NCBI RefSeq assembly: GCF_013782625.1 | Contig: NZ_CP056199.1 | Span: 1,754,588 to 1,818,587, forward strand | Direction: 5' to 3' | Source of the DNA: Enterobacter sp. RHBSTW-00994 | Lineage (GTDB): Bacteria > Pseudomonadota > Gammaproteobacteria > Enterobacterales > Enterobacteriaceae | DNA: 64,000 bases | Made by a program: the position numbers and the translations under genes | The notes under the pieces: model-generated | What the model was told of the DNA's origin: nothing | Seen by the model: the letters and a program-made list of their open reading frames with translations, nothing else | The model's database searches: none | Shown here: positions 13,349-26,557 of the stretch, piece after piece | How the letters are laid out: every line of letters begins with the position of its first letter | Numbering within the stretch: the stretch's first letter is position 1

Positions 13349-14557
13349 TCATGCGCCGGGTTCGAGCATACTGCGGGCACTGCGTTTTGGGCTGAACTGC
13401 CACCACAATGCGAAAAGGGTCATAAAGCCTACAACGCCGAGCATCATCCACGGCAGTTCAGGCTGATTCATTGCTTTACCTGCATCAAACAACCAGCCGC
13501 CACCGGCATAACCCAATGCGCCACCAAAAGCGAGCCCCAGACGGCTGAATCCCATATAGCTGCCGCGTGCCCGGGCATCCGCAAGACCGGCGCTGAGCGT
13601 TTCACGGGCCGGTTCGGCGATAATAGAACCGATGTAGAAGGTACAAATCAGCATGAAAAGTTGCTGTAACGAATTCACCAGGCCAATAGGCATCATGCTT
13701 AATGTCATCAGCAATAGCCCAGCCATCAGACGATGTTCAAGCCGGAATCGCTTTTCGCTCCAGCGTGCAATCGGGTAGAGCAGCGTCAGTGACAGACTGG
13801 CCTCAATGGCATACATCCACTTAACGGCCGCCGGAGAACCGGCAACATCGTTAACCATGATGGGCAACATCAGCATGACCTGGACGGCCAGCATGTAGTA
13901 ACCCGTCAACGTTAATACATAGGTGACAAAGCGTTTGTCACGCAGCACGCGGCCAAGACCTTCACGCACGGGCGCTTTAACGGTAGAAAGTTTCCATGCC
14001 GGCAGGAGCCAGGCATTAAAGCCCGCACACAGAATAAACAGTATCGCACCCGTCGCACAGACTAACCGGAAGTCATACTGCAACAACCAACTTCCCAGCA
14101 GTGCACCAATCACTGCACCCGCGCTATCCTGCATCATCAGGAGGGAGAAGAACCGGCCACGCTGTTGTGGTCGAATCAGTTTTACCACCAGCGCGGTGCG
14201 TGGAGGATCAAACAGTGTGCCGCCAATACCGGAGAGAAAGCAGGAAAACCACAGTAGCCAGGGTTCATGCGCAATCGCCATAGTGGCGAATCCGGCCGCA
14301 CGTAACAGCATCCCCGTGACAATCATCGGCTTTGCGCCAAACCGGTCGGCAATAGCCCCGCCAAAGACGCCCAGCCCTTGTTGAACAAACTGACGTAAGC
14401 CGAGCGCGATGCCGACCATTAATGCCGCCCAGCCCATTTGATCCACAAAGCGAATAGAAATGAGGGGAAAAACGACAAAAAAGCCGAGCACGACCAGCAT
14501 GTTATCAACTAACAGGAAATATTTACCCAGATTACGGGCCTGCGATACGCGGGACAT
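13349..14557 (-). CDS. mdtH: MFS efflux transporter MdtH
   Basis: A 402-residue, 12-helix major facilitator of the drug:proton antiporter type. In E. coli MdtH gives modest quinolone resistance when overproduced. The N-terminus [23 protein letters not shown] and motif A-like [12 protein letters not shown] identify the family. It is the upstream partner of yceB on the minus strand and diverges from rimJ across 236 bases, in which I saw no further gene. Confidence 0.95.
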   Translation of the reverse strand: MSRVSQARNLGKYFLLVDNMLVVLGFFVVFPLISIRFVDQMGWAALMVGIALGLRQFVQQGLGVFGGAIADRFGAKPMIVTGMLLRAAGFATMAIAHEPWLLWFSCFLSGIGGTLFDPPRTALVVKLIRPQQRGRFFSLLMMQDSAGAVIGALLGSWLLQYDFRLVCATGAILFILCAGFNAWLLPAWKLSTVKAPVREGLGRVLRDKRFVTYVLTLTGYYMLAVQVMLMLPIMVNDVAGSPAAVKWMYAIEASLSLTLLYPIARWSEKRFRLEHRLMAGLLLMTLSMMPIGLVNSLQQLFMLICTFYIGSIIAEPARETLSAGLADARARGSYMGFSRLGLAFGGALGYAGGGWLFDAGKAMNQPELPWMMLGVVGFMTLFALWWQFSPKRSARSMLEPGA

Positions 14558-14793
14558 TTCCCCTCCAGGGAAAAGAAGATGGTGAGCACGCTAATATTCT
14601 GCGGTGTTGCCGCCTGTTTTCCCACCCAACCAGCGACAATATTTTTTTATCAAAAGGGTGCTTTGATAGAGAGTTCTCATCGAAAAAGATGAAAAGTACG
14701 CAAAATGGTATGTCACTGTTTTCACAGAAAGCGAACGCGCAGGTATAGTAAAGCTATTAGGGTGAGCAGAAGTCACGGGAAGGAGTGGTATCG

Positions 14794-15378
14794 ATGTTTG
14801 GCTATCGCAGCAATGTGCCAAAAGTGCGTCTGACGACAGACAGGCTGGTTGTTCGTCTGGTGCATGAGCGTGATGCCTGGCGGCTGGCGGATTATTACGC
14901 TGAGAATCGTCAGTTTTTAAAGCCCTGGGAACCGGTTCGGGATGAGAGTCATTGTTATCCATCAGGCTGGCAGGCGCGTCTTGGCATGATCACCGAGTTT
15001 CACAAGCAGGGGACAGCGTTTTATTTTGCTCTGTTAGATCCTGAAGAAAAAGAGATTATCGGTATCGCCAACTTTTCGAATGTGGTGCGTGGCTCGTTTC
15101 ATGCTTGCTACCTCGGTTATTCCATTGGACAGAAATGGCAAGGACAAGGGCTGATGTATGAAGCGTTAACGACGACGATTCGCTATATGCAACGTACCCA
15201 GCATATCCACCGTATTATGGCGAATTACATGCCGCATAATCAGCGCAGCGGTAATTTGCTGGCGCGACTGGGGTTTGAAAAAGAAGGTTATGCCAAAGAT
15301 TATCTGCTGATTGATGGTGAGTGGCGGGATCACGTGTTGACGGCGTTAACCACCAAAGAATGGACCGCAGGTCGTTAA
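14794..15378 (+). CDS. rimJ: Ribosomal protein uS5 alanine N-acetyltransferase
   Basis: RimJ is a GNAT-fold acetyltransferase that acetylates the N-terminal alanine of ribosomal protein S5 and also aids small-subunit assembly. The 194-residue sequence has the acetyl-CoA loop [18 protein letters not shown] and the [22 protein letters not shown] motif of the RimJ/RimL group. I chose the ATG at 14794 (MFGYRSN), which follows AGGAG by eight bases; a GTG at 14785 would overlap the ribosome site. yceH follows 9 bases after its stop and mviM closely after that, so the genes form one operon. Confidence 0.96.
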   Translation: MFGYRSNVPKVRLTTDRLVVRLVHERDAWRLADYYAENRQFLKPWEPVRDESHCYPSGWQARLGMITEFHKQGTAFYFALLDPEEKEIIGIANFSNVVRGSFHACYLGYSIGQKWQGQGLMYEALTTTIRYMQRTQHIHRIMANYMPHNQRSGNLLARLGFEKEGYAKDYLLIDGEWRDHVLTALTTKEWTAGR

Positions 15379-15387
15379 GGAGTGAAG

Positions 15388-16041
15388 ATGAAATATCAGT
15401 TAACCGCCGCTGAAGCGCGCGTCATTGGTTGTCTGCTTGAAAAGCAGGTTACCACGCCGGAACAGTACCCGCTTTCCATTAATGCTGTCACGATGGCCTG
15501 TAATCAGAAAACCAACCGAGAGCCAGTAATGAACCTGGGCGAGCATGATGTGCAGGACATTCTGGATGCGCTGGTCAAACGTCATTATCTGCGCACCGTT
15601 AGCGGGTTTGGTAACCGGGTCACTAAATACGAACAGCGCTTCTGTAATTCCGAATTTGGCGATTTGAAGCTGAGTCCGGCTGAAGTGGCTGTGATAACGA
15701 CCTTACTATTACGCGGCGCGCAAACGCCGGGTGAGCTGCGGACTCGTGCGTCCCGAATGCATGAATTCAGTGACATGCAAGAGGTTGAGCAGACGCTGGA
15801 AGGGCTCGCCGCCCGTGATGATGGGCCTTACGTTGTGCGCCTTGCGCGAGAACCGGGTAAACGCGAAAGCCGCTACATGCATCTGTTTAGCGGTGATGTT
15901 GATGCCGCGTCGGTGAGCGCGTCGGAAACGGCGTCATCTGTCGTTGATGAGAGTTTGCTTGCGCGTGTTGAGGCGCTAGAAGATGAGGTCGCCGGACTAA
16001 AACAGCGCCTGGATGCGTTGCTGGCTCATTTGGGGGATTAA
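15388..16041 (+). CDS. yceH: UPF0502 family protein YceH
   Basis: A 217-residue protein of the UPF0502 (DUF480) family. The fold is two winged-helix modules (about residues 5-80 and 90-165), followed by a short acidic linker and a C-terminal coiled coil ([20 protein letters not shown]). Known structures of the family look like transcription regulators, but no target is established. I chose the ATG at 15388 ([12 protein letters not shown]), preceded by AAGGAG. It sits between rimJ and mviM in the murJ operon. Confidence 0.94.
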   Translation: MKYQLTAAEARVIGCLLEKQVTTPEQYPLSINAVTMACNQKTNREPVMNLGEHDVQDILDALVKRHYLRTVSGFGNRVTKYEQRFCNSEFGDLKLSPAEVAVITTLLLRGAQTPGELRTRASRMHEFSDMQEVEQTLEGLAARDDGPYVVRLAREPGKRESRYMHLFSGDVDAASVSASETASSVVDESLLARVEALEDEVAGLKQRLDALLAHLGD

Positions 16042-16043
16042 GG

Positions 16044-16967
16044 GTGGCAAAATTACGCGTAGGCGTTGTTGGGTTAGGGGGTATTGCCCAGAAAGCCTGG
16101 TTGCCCGTATTAGGTGCATCGACGGACTGGACGCTACAGGGAGCCTGGTCGCCAACGCGCGAGAAGGCGGAGCGTATTTGCGAAACCTGGCGGATGCCAT
16201 ATGCCAACTCAATGCTGGCGTTAGCCCGTGATTGTGATGCGGTGTTTGTGCATACCTCGACGGCAACACACTACCAGGTGGTCAGCAAATTATTGAATGC
16301 CGGGGTTCACGTCTGCGTAGATAAGCCCCTGGCAGAAAATATTCAGGATGCAGAGCGCCTGATTGAGCTGGCTTCCCGTAAAAAACTGACGTTGATGGTG
16401 GGTTTCAACCGCCGCTTTGCCCCGCTTTATCAGCAACTGAAAGCGCAGCCAGGTGATCTTGCCTCGTTGCGTATGGATAAACACCGTACCGACAGTATTG
16501 GTCCGCACGATTTGCGGTTCACCCTGCTGGATGATTATCTCCACGTTGTCGATACGGCTCTGTGGCTAACAGGCGGTAATGCGCAACTGAAAAGTGGCAC
16601 GCTGGTAACTAACGAGCAGGGCGAAATGGTCTATGCTGAACACCATTTTGCACATGACCACCTGCAGATCACGACCAGCATGCACCGCCGCGCCGGTAGT
16701 CAGCGCGAATCGGTTCAGGCCATTACAGAGGGTGGGCTGTACGACATCACCGATATGCGTGAATGGCGGGAAGAGAAGGGCGACGGCGTGGTAACGCTTC
16801 CTGTTCCTGGCTGGCAGAGTACGCTGGAACAGCGTGGTTTTGCCGGGTGTGCTCGTCATTTCATCTCTTGTGTGCAAAATCAGACGGTTCCTGAGACATC
16901 GGGTGAGCAAGCCATTTTAGCCCAGCGCATTGTGGATAAGCTCTGGCGAGACGCCATGAGTGAATAA
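16044..16967 (+). CDS. mviM: Gfo/Idh/MocA family oxidoreductase MviM
   Basis: A 307-residue NAD(P)-binding oxidoreductase of the Gfo/Idh/MocA family. The N-terminal Rossmann motif is GVVGLGGIAQKAW (from residue 7), and VCVDKPLA corresponds to the catalytic Lys motif EKP of the family. The substrate is unknown. It begins with GTG, preceded by GGGGGATTAAG, 2 bases after yceH. It lies just upstream of murJ, an old association (mviMN) conserved in enterics, but a terminator hairpin stands between them. Confidence 0.93.
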   Translation: MAKLRVGVVGLGGIAQKAWLPVLGASTDWTLQGAWSPTREKAERICETWRMPYANSMLALARDCDAVFVHTSTATHYQVVSKLLNAGVHVCVDKPLAENIQDAERLIELASRKKLTLMVGFNRRFAPLYQQLKAQPGDLASLRMDKHRTDSIGPHDLRFTLLDDYLHVVDTALWLTGGNAQLKSGTLVTNEQGEMVYAEHHFAHDHLQITTSMHRRAGSQRESVQAITEGGLYDITDMREWREEKGDGVVTLPVPGWQSTLEQRGFAGCARHFISCVQNQTVPETSGEQAILAQRIVDKLWRDAMSE

Positions 16968-17017
16968 CCCGCTGTAACATCTGTCGATAGTAATTCGCTT
17001 AAATCCAGGTAGACTAA

Positions 17018-18613
<1,596 letters not shown>

Positions 18614-18618
18614 ACGCC

Positions 18619-18647
18619 AAAAGGGGAGTTCACCAGAGGTGCTCCCC
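18619..18647 (-). terminator. Hairpin between murJ and flgN
   Basis: GGGGAG (18623-18628) pairs with CTCCCC (18642-18647), with CACC/GGTG pairing inside. On the minus strand four T follow, so it fits a modest terminator for flgN. On the plus strand four A follow. Confidence 0.6.
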
Positions 18648-18672
18648 AAAACATAACTTGTCGCTTATGCGA

Positions 18673-19098
18673 TCAAATCGAAATCTTTTTTCCGCCCGCC
18701 AAACGTGAGCTGGATGTTTGACCATCCGCACCGTACAGTCCTGGCTCCTGATGCGGCTTTAACACCTCAAGGGCCTGCTGATTACGGACTATCTGTCCTT
18801 CCAGCAACCAACCGTTATGTTGGTTAAGGTCGCGAAGATGCTGGGTTTTTTCTGTAATAGTCTGCCAGCGTTCAACAATCTCATCATTGGCACTGCGTCG
18901 TGGATCTTGTTCTGCACGTCGCTGCTGCTCCAGATAATCCAGCGTCGCCAGAAGTGAGCTTTTATCTTCCGTAATGCGTTGCAAAGCACTGCCGTTGATA
19001 TGACCGACAGACAATTGCTGCTGCTCTGCATCCATTACAGTTTTCAGGTCGTTCAGGACAACCGTCATTTGATCCAGTATTTCTGACAGTCGACTCAT
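18673..19098 (-). CDS. flgN: Flagellar export chaperone FlgN
   Basis: FlgN is the cytoplasmic chaperone for the hook-filament junction proteins FlgK and FlgL. It binds their C-terminal ends and delivers them to the export gate. The 141-residue protein is largely helical and coiled-coil (LSEILDQMTVVLNDLKTVMDAEQQQL) and ends in a basic, disordered tail. It lies 4 bases after flgM and is co-transcribed with it. Its clients flgK and flgL lie at the far end of the same cluster. Confidence 0.95.
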   Translation of the reverse strand: MSRLSEILDQMTVVLNDLKTVMDAEQQQLSVGHINGSALQRITEDKSSLLATLDYLEQQRRAEQDPRRSANDEIVERWQTITEKTQHLRDLNQHNGWLLEGQIVRNQQALEVLKPHQEPGLYGADGQTSSSRLAGGKKISI

Positions 19099-19102
19099 AG
19101 GG

Positions 19103-19396
19103 TTAATTACTCTGTAAGAAACTCTGAGCTTCCTGAATCAGCGCGTCAGCGATTTTGCTGGTGTCCATTTTCAGTTCGCCGTTACGGATTGCCGTTTTCA
19201 GCGTTTCAACACGTTCCATGTTGATATCGCTGCTGCCTGGTTGCATCAGTTTCGCCTGCGCATCGCTCAGCGTCACGCTGGTGCTGTTGGCCGTCGATGT
19301 TTTTTCCAGACGCGTTTTTTGCGGTGCAGCGTCATTCGTTTCGCGAGGTTGTACAGTGCTAACCGGTTTTAGGGCCGATGTACGATCAATGCTCAT
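19103..19396 (-). CDS. flgM: Anti-sigma-28 factor FlgM
   Basis: FlgM binds and blocks sigma-28 (FliA) until the hook is finished, when it is exported out of the cell and late flagellar genes switch on. The 97-residue sequence has the disordered N-terminal half ([20 protein letters not shown]) and the helical sigma-binding C-terminal half ([33 protein letters not shown]). A consensus sigma-28 promoter precedes it, so FlgM is made under its own target as well as from the flgA promoter. Confidence 0.96.
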   Translation of the reverse strand: MSIDRTSALKPVSTVQPRETNDAAPQKTRLEKTSTANSTSVTLSDAQAKLMQPGSSDINMERVETLKTAIRNGELKMDTSKIADALIQEAQSFLQSN

Positions 19397-19456
19397 GGTG
19401 TTGTCCTCATCGAGGGTTCGCGGCGTTTGCGCCAGATATTATCATTAGTGCAATAT

Positions 19457-19483
19457 TTATCGGCAGCCGCCGCGAAATCTTTA
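19457..19483 (-). promoter_or_regulatory. Sigma-28 (FliA) promoter of flgMN
   Basis: Read on the minus strand, TAAAGATT (-35, at 19476-19483) and GCCGATAA (-10, at 19457-19464) are separated by exactly 11 bases. This is an almost perfect match to the flagellar consensus TAAAGTTT-N11-GCCGATAA. It lies between flgA and flgM. Confidence 0.92.
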
Positions 19484-19489
19484 AAAAGA

Positions 19490-20149
19490 TTATAGGTTAA
19501 TCAGAATATTCCCATCAGAACCGACGGTTCCGCTCACCACCTGGCCTGAGGACATCCTGACCCTGGCGTTTTGGGCAACGGCAGCGTTGTTTAGCGCCTG
19601 CCCTTCACTGTTGACACTAAACCCATCTCCGTTAGCAACAACCATCACCCGTTGACCCGCTTTTACCCGCCATGCCTGGCGCAACATGGAGAGCTGAATT
19701 GGCTGTCCTGGCGCCATATCACGCAGGCTGACGGAGTCCTGCGCCTGGCTGATATCGAGCATGGTTCGTGGCGGAAGCTGGTCCAGCCGCCCCCGCTTCA
19801 GTGTGACGCTATCCGCCTGAAGTACGCTACCGCGCGCAATCGGGGATGCCGCCACAACATAATTACCCGTGGCCTGTACGGTAACCTGTAAATAGCGCTT
19901 CTCATTGGCGCAACGCGCAAGCACATTCAGATTTCCCCACAGCTTTGCACTGCCGGTGACACTGAAAGAGGGTTGCTCGCATGAAGGCAGAAGATTCGTG
20001 GGTGTCCGGACGGTGACGGATACGTCATCGCTGAAGCCAGCCAGTTGCTGGGTGAAAAAAGCGGTCAGTTGATCGCTCAGATTATCAGCCTGCACCAGGG
20101 GGCTTAAAAGCAATAAGGTTGCCGCCAGGCCGCTTTTTAATGTCCACAT
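19490..20149 (-). CDS. flgA: Flagellar P-ring assembly chaperone FlgA
   Basis: FlgA is a periplasmic chaperone for assembly of the P ring (FlgI) around the flagellar rod. The 219-residue protein has a signal peptide (about residues 1-21, LLLLSPLVQA-D) and a C-terminal SAF-type domain (YVVAASPIARGSVLQADSVTL; VKAGQRVMVVANGDGFSVNSE). I chose the ATG at 20149 (MWTLKSG), preceded by GGTGGAA and giving the same length as E. coli FlgA. A GTG four codons upstream is the alternative. It diverges from flgB. Confidence 0.95.
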   Translation of the reverse strand: MWTLKSGLAATLLLLSPLVQADNLSDQLTAFFTQQLAGFSDDVSVTVRTPTNLLPSCEQPSFSVTGSAKLWGNLNVLARCANEKRYLQVTVQATGNYVVAASPIARGSVLQADSVTLKRGRLDQLPPRTMLDISQAQDSVSLRDMAPGQPIQLSMLRQAWRVKAGQRVMVVANGDGFSVNSEGQALNNAAVAQNARVRMSSGQVVSGTVGSDGNILINL

Positions 20150-20210
20150 CGCACGTTCCACCGTTTCCAGAGTTGGGACGATTCTACCTGCAGTGGTTTC
20201 TCATCAACGC

Positions 20211-20249
20211 AATAAATAGCGACGCATTTTGTGCTTATTCCGTCGATAA
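20211..20249. promoter_or_regulatory. FlhDC-type control site of the divergent flgA/flgB promoters
   Basis: AATAAATAGCG (20211-20221) and GTGCTTATTCCG (20231-20242) form the imperfect inverted repeat expected of an FlhD4C2 box in the flgA-flgB divergent region. GTCGATAA just after it (20242-20249) resembles a sigma-28 -10 element. The arrangement is conserved with E. coli flgAB as I recall it; binding is inferred. Confidence 0.6.
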
Positions 20250-20306
20250 GGGACACGGGTTGAGATTTAAGCTGTGAGCTGAAATTTTGCCATCAGCGGA
20301 GGAGAC

Positions 20307-20723
20307 ATGCTCGATAAACTCGACGCCGCGTTACGTTTTCAGCAGGAAGCGCTCAATTTACGTGCCCAGCGGCAGGAGATTTTGGCCGCCAACATCGCTA
20401 ACGCGGATACCCCAGGGTTTCAGGCGCGCGATATTGATTTTTCCAGTGAGCTAAAAAAAGTGATGGAGCGTGGACGTGCCGAAGGTACGGGGGTTGCACT
20501 TGCATTGACATCCTCACGCCATATTCCCGCTCAGGCGATGACTGCGCCAACGACTGACTTACTTTATCGCATTCCCGACCAGCCTTCCCTCGACGGCAAC
20601 ACCGTTGATATGGACCGGGAACGTACACAGTTTGCCGATAACAGCCTGAAATATCAGACAGGACTGACCCTACTCGGTGGACAAATCAAAGGCATGATGA
20701 GCGTCCTGCAGGGGGGCAACTAG
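20307..20723 (+). CDS. flgB: Flagellar basal body rod protein FlgB
   Basis: FlgB is a proximal rod subunit that links the MS ring and export apparatus to the rest of the rod. The 138-residue protein has the rod/hook N-terminal signature [20 protein letters not shown] (near residues 22-41) and a C-terminal helix ([20 protein letters not shown]). It is exported without a cleaved signal. First gene of the flgBCDEFGHIJ operon; ribosome site GGAGGA, and flgC starts 3 bases after its stop. Confidence 0.97.
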   Translation: MLDKLDAALRFQQEALNLRAQRQEILAANIANADTPGFQARDIDFSSELKKVMERGRAEGTGVALALTSSRHIPAQAMTAPTTDLLYRIPDQPSLDGNTVDMDRERTQFADNSLKYQTGLTLLGGQIKGMMSVLQGGN

Positions 20724-20726
20724 TAA

Positions 20727-21131
20727 ATGGCCTTGCTGAATATTTTTGATATCGCCGGTTCGGCGCTAACGGCACAGTCTAAACGTCTGAACGTTGCCGC
20801 CAGTAACCTGGCTAACGCCGACAGCGTAACCGGACCTGATGGGCAGCCTTATCGTGCGAAACAGGTCGTCTTTCAGGTCGATGCTGCACCGGGTGCAGCG
20901 ACGGGCGGCGTGAAAGTCTCTGAAGTGGTAGAAAGCCAGGCACCAGACAAGCTGGTTTACGAACCAGGTAACCCTCTGGCAGATGCCAGCGGTTACGTAA
21001 AAATGCCAAACGTGGATGTGGTGGGCGAAATGGTTAACTCCATGTCTGCGTCTCGCAGCTACCAGGCAAACGTCGAAGTGCTTAATACCGTGAAGAGCAT
21101 GATGCTCAAAACGCTCACTCTCGGCCAGTAA
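20727..21131 (+). CDS. flgC: Flagellar basal body rod protein FlgC
   Basis: FlgC is a proximal rod subunit. The 134-residue protein has the family N-terminus [20 protein letters not shown] with ASNLANADS, and a C-terminal helix ending [13 protein letters not shown]. It lies 3 bases after flgB and 11 before flgD. Like the other axial proteins, it passes through the flagellar type III export channel. Confidence 0.97.
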   Translation: MALLNIFDIAGSALTAQSKRLNVAASNLANADSVTGPDGQPYRAKQVVFQVDAAPGAATGGVKVSEVVESQAPDKLVYEPGNPLADASGYVKMPNVDVVGEMVNSMSASRSYQANVEVLNTVKSMMLKTLTLGQ

Positions 21132-21142
21132 AGGAGACACGC

Positions 21143-21844
21143 ATGTCCATCGCTGTAAAAGTGAATGATACGACGAACTCGACTGCAACGAGTTCAACCA
21201 GTTCCACTTCTCTGACGGGAAACAGCGCATCCGACCTGCAAAGCAGCTTCTTGACGCTGCTGGTCGCGCAGTTGAAGAACCAGGACCCGACAAACCCGAT
21301 GCAGAATAACGAACTGACTACGCAGCTTGCGCAGATCAGTACGGTGAGTGGCATTGAAAAACTCAACACCACGCTGGGGTCAGTTTCTGGTCAAATCGAC
21401 AGCAGCCAGTCACTGCAGGCTGCGAGCCTGATTGGTCACGGTGTCATGATCCCGGGTACAACCATTTTGGCGGGGTCGAGCACGACAGACGGAACCACCA
21501 CCACATCAACAACACCATTTGGCATTGAGCTGCAGCAGGCAGCCGACAAAGTGACGGCAACGATCACCGACTCCGGTGGCAACGTTGTGCGTACGATTGA
21601 TATCGGTGAACTGAAAGCCGGTGTTCATACCTTTACCTGGGATGGCAGCCTGACGGATGGGACTACCGCACCAAACGGTTCGTACAAAGTGGCCATCAAC
21701 GCCAGTTCCGGAACAACTCAGTTGACCGCTCAGCCACTGCAATTTGCCCTTGTTCAGGGGGTGATTAAAGGCAGTGATGGTAACAAACTGGATTTGGGTA
21801 CTTCAGGTACTACCACACTCGACGAAGTTCGGCAGATTATCTAA
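21143..21844 (+). CDS. flgD: Flagellar hook assembly scaffold FlgD
   Basis: FlgD is the hook cap: it sits at the tip of the growing hook, guides FlgE insertion, and is then replaced by FlgK. The 233-residue protein has a Ser/Thr-rich N-terminus, the conserved SSFLTLLVAQLKNQDPTNPM region (about 31-50), and a C-terminal Tudor/Fn3-like part (LKAGVHTFTWDGSLTDGT). A Thr-rich tract near residue 118 (TTDGTTTTSTTP) is a low-complexity insert-like loop. Ribosome site AAGGAGA. Confidence 0.97.
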   Translation: MSIAVKVNDTTNSTATSSTSSTSLTGNSASDLQSSFLTLLVAQLKNQDPTNPMQNNELTTQLAQISTVSGIEKLNTTLGSVSGQIDSSQSLQAASLIGHGVMIPGTTILAGSSTTDGTTTTSTTPFGIELQQAADKVTATITDSGGNVVRTIDIGELKAGVHTFTWDGSLTDGTTAPNGSYKVAINASSGTTQLTAQPLQFALVQGVIKGSDGNKLDLGTSGTTTLDEVRQII

Positions 21845-21870
21845 GCCTTAACACTTATCAGGAGTAAGTC

Positions 21871-23121
21871 ATGGCCTTTTCTCAAGCGGTCAGCGGCCTG
21901 AATGCTGCGGCCACCAACCTGGATGTCATTGGCAACAACATCGCCAACTCCGCGACCTATGGTTTTAAATCCGGTTCTGCCTCTTTTGCAGATATGTTTG
22001 CCGGTTCCAAAGTTGGCCTGGGCGTTAAAGTCGCTGGCATCACTCAGGACTTCACCGACGGTACGACCACCAATACCGGTCGTGGCCTGGACGTTGCCAT
22101 CAGCCAGAACGGTTTCTTCCGTATGGTTGATAGCAACGGCTCTGTGTTTTACAGCCGTAACGGCCAGTTCAAGCTGGACGAAAACCGTAACCTGGTGAAC
22201 ATGCAGGGCCTGCAGCTGACCGGTTATCCGGTTGCGGGGACGCCTCCATCCGTTCAGACCGGTGCGAACCCACAGGCGATCAATATCCCGAATACCCTGA
22301 TGGCAGCTAAGTCGACCACCACGGCGACTCAGCAGATCAACCTGAACTCCACGGATACGATTCCTACAGCGGCCTTTGATCCGACAAACTCGGATAGCTA
22401 CAACAAAAAAGGGACTGTGACGGTATTCGACAGCCAGGGTAATGCCCACAACATGTATGTTTACTATGTCAAAACAGCAAACAACAAATGGGATCTTTAC
22501 ACCCAGGACGGCAGTGTCGCGAATGCCGCGACAACCAAAGCGGCACAGATGAGCTTTGATACCAGCGGCAATCTGAACGGGATCTATAACTACGATGCAG
22601 CTGGCGTGCTGAGTGGTACACCGAACGCAAACCCAGCGATTAACATTACGACGGATGCGCTCAGTGGCGCGACGCCAGCAACGTTCTCCCTGAGTTTCCT
22701 GAACTCTATGCAGCAGAACACGGGCGCGAACAACGTCGTCAGTACTACTCAGAATGGTTACAAACCCGGTGATTTGGTGAGCTACCAGATCAACGACGAC
22801 GGTACTGTTGTCGGTAACTACTCGAACGAGCAGAAACAGGTTCTGGGCCAGATCGTGCTGGCGAACTTTGCGAACAACGAAGGTCTGCAATCGGAAGGCG
22901 ATAACGTCTGGTCTGCCACTCAGTCCTCAGGCGTCGCACTGTTAGGGACAGCTGGTACGGGTAATTTCGGCACACTGACAAACGGTGCGCTGGAAGCGTC
23001 TAACGTCGATCTGAGTAAAGAGCTGGTGAACATGATTGTCGCGCAACGTAACTATCAGTCGAATGCGCAGACGATCAAAACCCAGGATCAGATCCTCAAC
23101 ACGCTGGTTAACCTGCGTTAA
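21871..23121 (+). CDS. flgE: Flagellar hook protein FlgE
   Basis: FlgE polymerises into the hook, the flexible joint between rod and filament. The 416-residue protein is slightly longer than the E. coli one (about 402). The N-terminal D0 region MAFSQAVSGLNAAATNLDVI plus NNIANSATYGFKSG and the C-terminal LSKELVNMIVAQRNYQSNAQ are conserved. The middle, surface-exposed part is more variable and rich in Asn, Thr and Ala. Ribosome site AGGAG. Confidence 0.97.
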   Translation: MAFSQAVSGLNAAATNLDVIGNNIANSATYGFKSGSASFADMFAGSKVGLGVKVAGITQDFTDGTTTNTGRGLDVAISQNGFFRMVDSNGSVFYSRNGQFKLDENRNLVNMQGLQLTGYPVAGTPPSVQTGANPQAINIPNTLMAAKSTTTATQQINLNSTDTIPTAAFDPTNSDSYNKKGTVTVFDSQGNAHNMYVYYVKTANNKWDLYTQDGSVANAATTKAAQMSFDTSGNLNGIYNYDAAGVLSGTPNANPAINITTDALSGATPATFSLSFLNSMQQNTGANNVVSTTQNGYKPGDLVSYQINDDGTVVGNYSNEQKQVLGQIVLANFANNEGLQSEGDNVWSATQSSGVALLGTAGTGNFGTLTNGALEASNVDLSKELVNMIVAQRNYQSNAQTIKTQDQILNTLVNLR

Positions 23122-23141
23122 GCGGCTGACAGGAAAGCGCA

Positions 23142-24691
<1,550 letters not shown>

Positions 24692-24748
24692 GGTGGAGTC
24701 CGGTGCGGTAAGTGCCGCGCCGGCTCCCTGTTTTCGAAGATGAAGGCA

Positions 24749-25447
24749 ATGCAAAAAAACGCGGCGTTTCGTTATCCTATAGTGACTGTCCTGGCTGTGG
24801 CTCTGAGTGGCTGTGCCTTGATCCCGTCGAAACCTTTGGTGCAGGGTGCGACTACCGCCCAACCCGTTCCAGGTCCTTCGCCTGTTGTGAACGGCTCAAT
24901 TTTCCAGACCGCGCAGCCGATTAATTATGGCTATCAACCGCTGTTTGAAGACCGTCGTCCACGTAATGTCGGCGATACATTGACCATTGTGCTGCAGGAA
25001 AACGTCAGTGCGAGCAAAAGCTCGTCTGCGAATGCCAGCCGCGATGGCAAAACGAATTTCGGTTTCGACACTGTTCCGCGTTACCTGCAAGGGCTGTTTG
25101 GTAATGCGCGTGCTGATGTTGATGCTTCTGGCGGCAATACCTTTAATGGTAAAGGTGGGGCGAACGCCAGCAATACCTTTAGCGGCACGCTGACGGTAAC
25201 GGTTGACCAGGTGCTGGTTAACGGCAATTTACACGTTGTGGGTGAAAAACAGATCGCCATCAACCAGGGTACTGAGTTCATCCGCTTCTCTGGTGTGGTT
25301 AACCCTCGCACCATCAGTGGCAGCAATACCGTTCCGTCCACTCAGGTGGCGGATGCGCGCATTGAATACGTCGGTAACGGCTATATCAACGAAGCGCAAA
25401 ATATGGGCTGGCTGCAACGTTTCTTCCTTAATTTATCGCCGATGTAA
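24749..25447 (+). CDS. flgH: Flagellar L-ring lipoprotein FlgH
   Basis: FlgH forms the L ring, the bushing in the outer membrane. The 232-residue protein is a lipoprotein with lipobox ALSGC, Cys22 being the lipidation site. The mature part is very conserved ([40 protein letters not shown]) and ends [12 protein letters not shown] chose the ATG at 24749 (MQKNAAF), the family start; an ATG three codons upstream at 24740 is possible. Confidence 0.96.
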   Translation: MQKNAAFRYPIVTVLAVALSGCALIPSKPLVQGATTAQPVPGPSPVVNGSIFQTAQPINYGYQPLFEDRRPRNVGDTLTIVLQENVSASKSSSANASRDGKTNFGFDTVPRYLQGLFGNARADVDASGGNTFNGKGGANASNTFSGTLTVTVDQVLVNGNLHVVGEKQIAINQGTEFIRFSGVVNPRTISGSNTVPSTQVADARIEYVGNGYINEAQNMGWLQRFFLNLSPM

Positions 25448-25459
25448 TCGAGGTGACCT

Positions 25460-26557
25460 ATGTTTAAATCCCTCTTCGCAGTGGTGCTGGCCCTGGTGGC
25501 GACCTTCGCCCAGGCTGAGCGCATTCGCGATCTCACCAGTGTACAAGGCGTGCGAGAAAACTCCTTAATTGGCTATGGCCTTGTGGTCGGTCTGGATGGT
25601 ACAGGTGACCAGACGACTCAAACGCCTTTTACGACACAGAGTTTAAATAACATGCTCTCCCAGTTAGGTATTACCGTACCGGCCGGGACCAATATGCAGT
25701 TAAAAAACGTGGCGGCAGTTATGGTGACGGCCTCTTACCCGGCATTTTCACGCCAGGGGCAAACCATCGATGTGGTGGTTTCCTCTATGGGTAACGCCAA
25801 AAGCCTGCGTGGTGGTACGTTGTTGATGACGCCACTGAAAGGTGTCGATAGTCAGGTGTATGCACTGGCTCAGGGTAACATTCTGGTTGGTGGTGCAGGT
25901 GCATCAGCGGGAGGCAGCAGCGTTCAGGTAAACCAGTTGAATGGCGGGCGTATCACCAACGGTGCAATCATTGAGCGTGAATTGCCGACTCAGTTTGGGA
26001 CGGGCAACACCATTAATTTACAGCTGAACGACGACGACTTTACGCTGGCACAACAGATTGCCGACACCATCAACCGTGGCCGTGGCTACGGGAGTGCGAC
26101 AGCGCTGGATGCGCGTACTGTTCAAATTCGTGTCTCCAGCGGTGGCAGTAATCAGGTTCGCCTGCTGGCAGATATCCAGAATATGGAAGTTAATGTCACA
26201 CCGCAGGACGCTAAAATCGTTATCAACTCCCGTACCGGATCGGTAGTCATGAACCGTGAAGTGACGCTGGACAGTTGTGCTGTGGCACAGGGTAATCTCT
26301 CTGTGACGGTGAACCGCTCGGCCAACGTGAGCCAGCCGAATACGCCATTTGGTGGTGGTCAGACGGTTGTTACTCCGCAAACGCAGATTGATTTGCGCCA
26401 GAGTGGAGGGTCACTTCAAAGTGTACGCTCCAGTGCCAACCTGAACAGCGTAGTGCGCGCACTTAACGCGCTGGGTGCAACGCCGATGGATCTGATGTCC
26501 ATTCTGCAGTCCATGCAAAGTGCAGGCTGTCTGCGTGCCAAACTGGAAATCATCTAA
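25460..26557 (+). CDS. flgI: Flagellar P-ring protein FlgI
   Basis: FlgI forms the P ring in the periplasm around the distal rod, with help from FlgA and DsbA. The 365-residue precursor has a cleavable signal peptide ([19 protein letters not shown]) and the conserved [20 protein letters not shown] mature start. Two cysteines (in LDSCAVAQ and QSAGCLRAK) can form the stabilising disulphide. Its stop codon overlaps the flgJ start by one base (TAATG). Confidence 0.97.
   Translation: MFKSLFAVVLALVATFAQAERIRDLTSVQGVRENSLIGYGLVVGLDGTGDQTTQTPFTTQSLNNMLSQLGITVPAGTNMQLKNVAAVMVTASYPAFSRQGQTIDVVVSSMGNAKSLRGGTLLMTPLKGVDSQVYALAQGNILVGGAGASAGGSSVQVNQLNGGRITNGAIIERELPTQFGTGNTINLQLNDDDFTLAQQIADTINRGRGYGSATALDARTVQIRVSSGGSNQVRLLADIQNMEVNVTPQDAKIVINSRTGSVVMNREVTLDSCAVAQGNLSVTVNRSANVSQPNTPFGGGQTVVTPQTQIDLRQSGGSLQSVRSSANLNSVVRALNALGATPMDLMSILQSMQSAGCLRAKLEII

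Noticed and set aside
21841..22890. A 349-codon open frame on the minus strand across flgE
   Set aside because: It is antisense to the conserved flgE gene, without ribosome site or recognisable domain.
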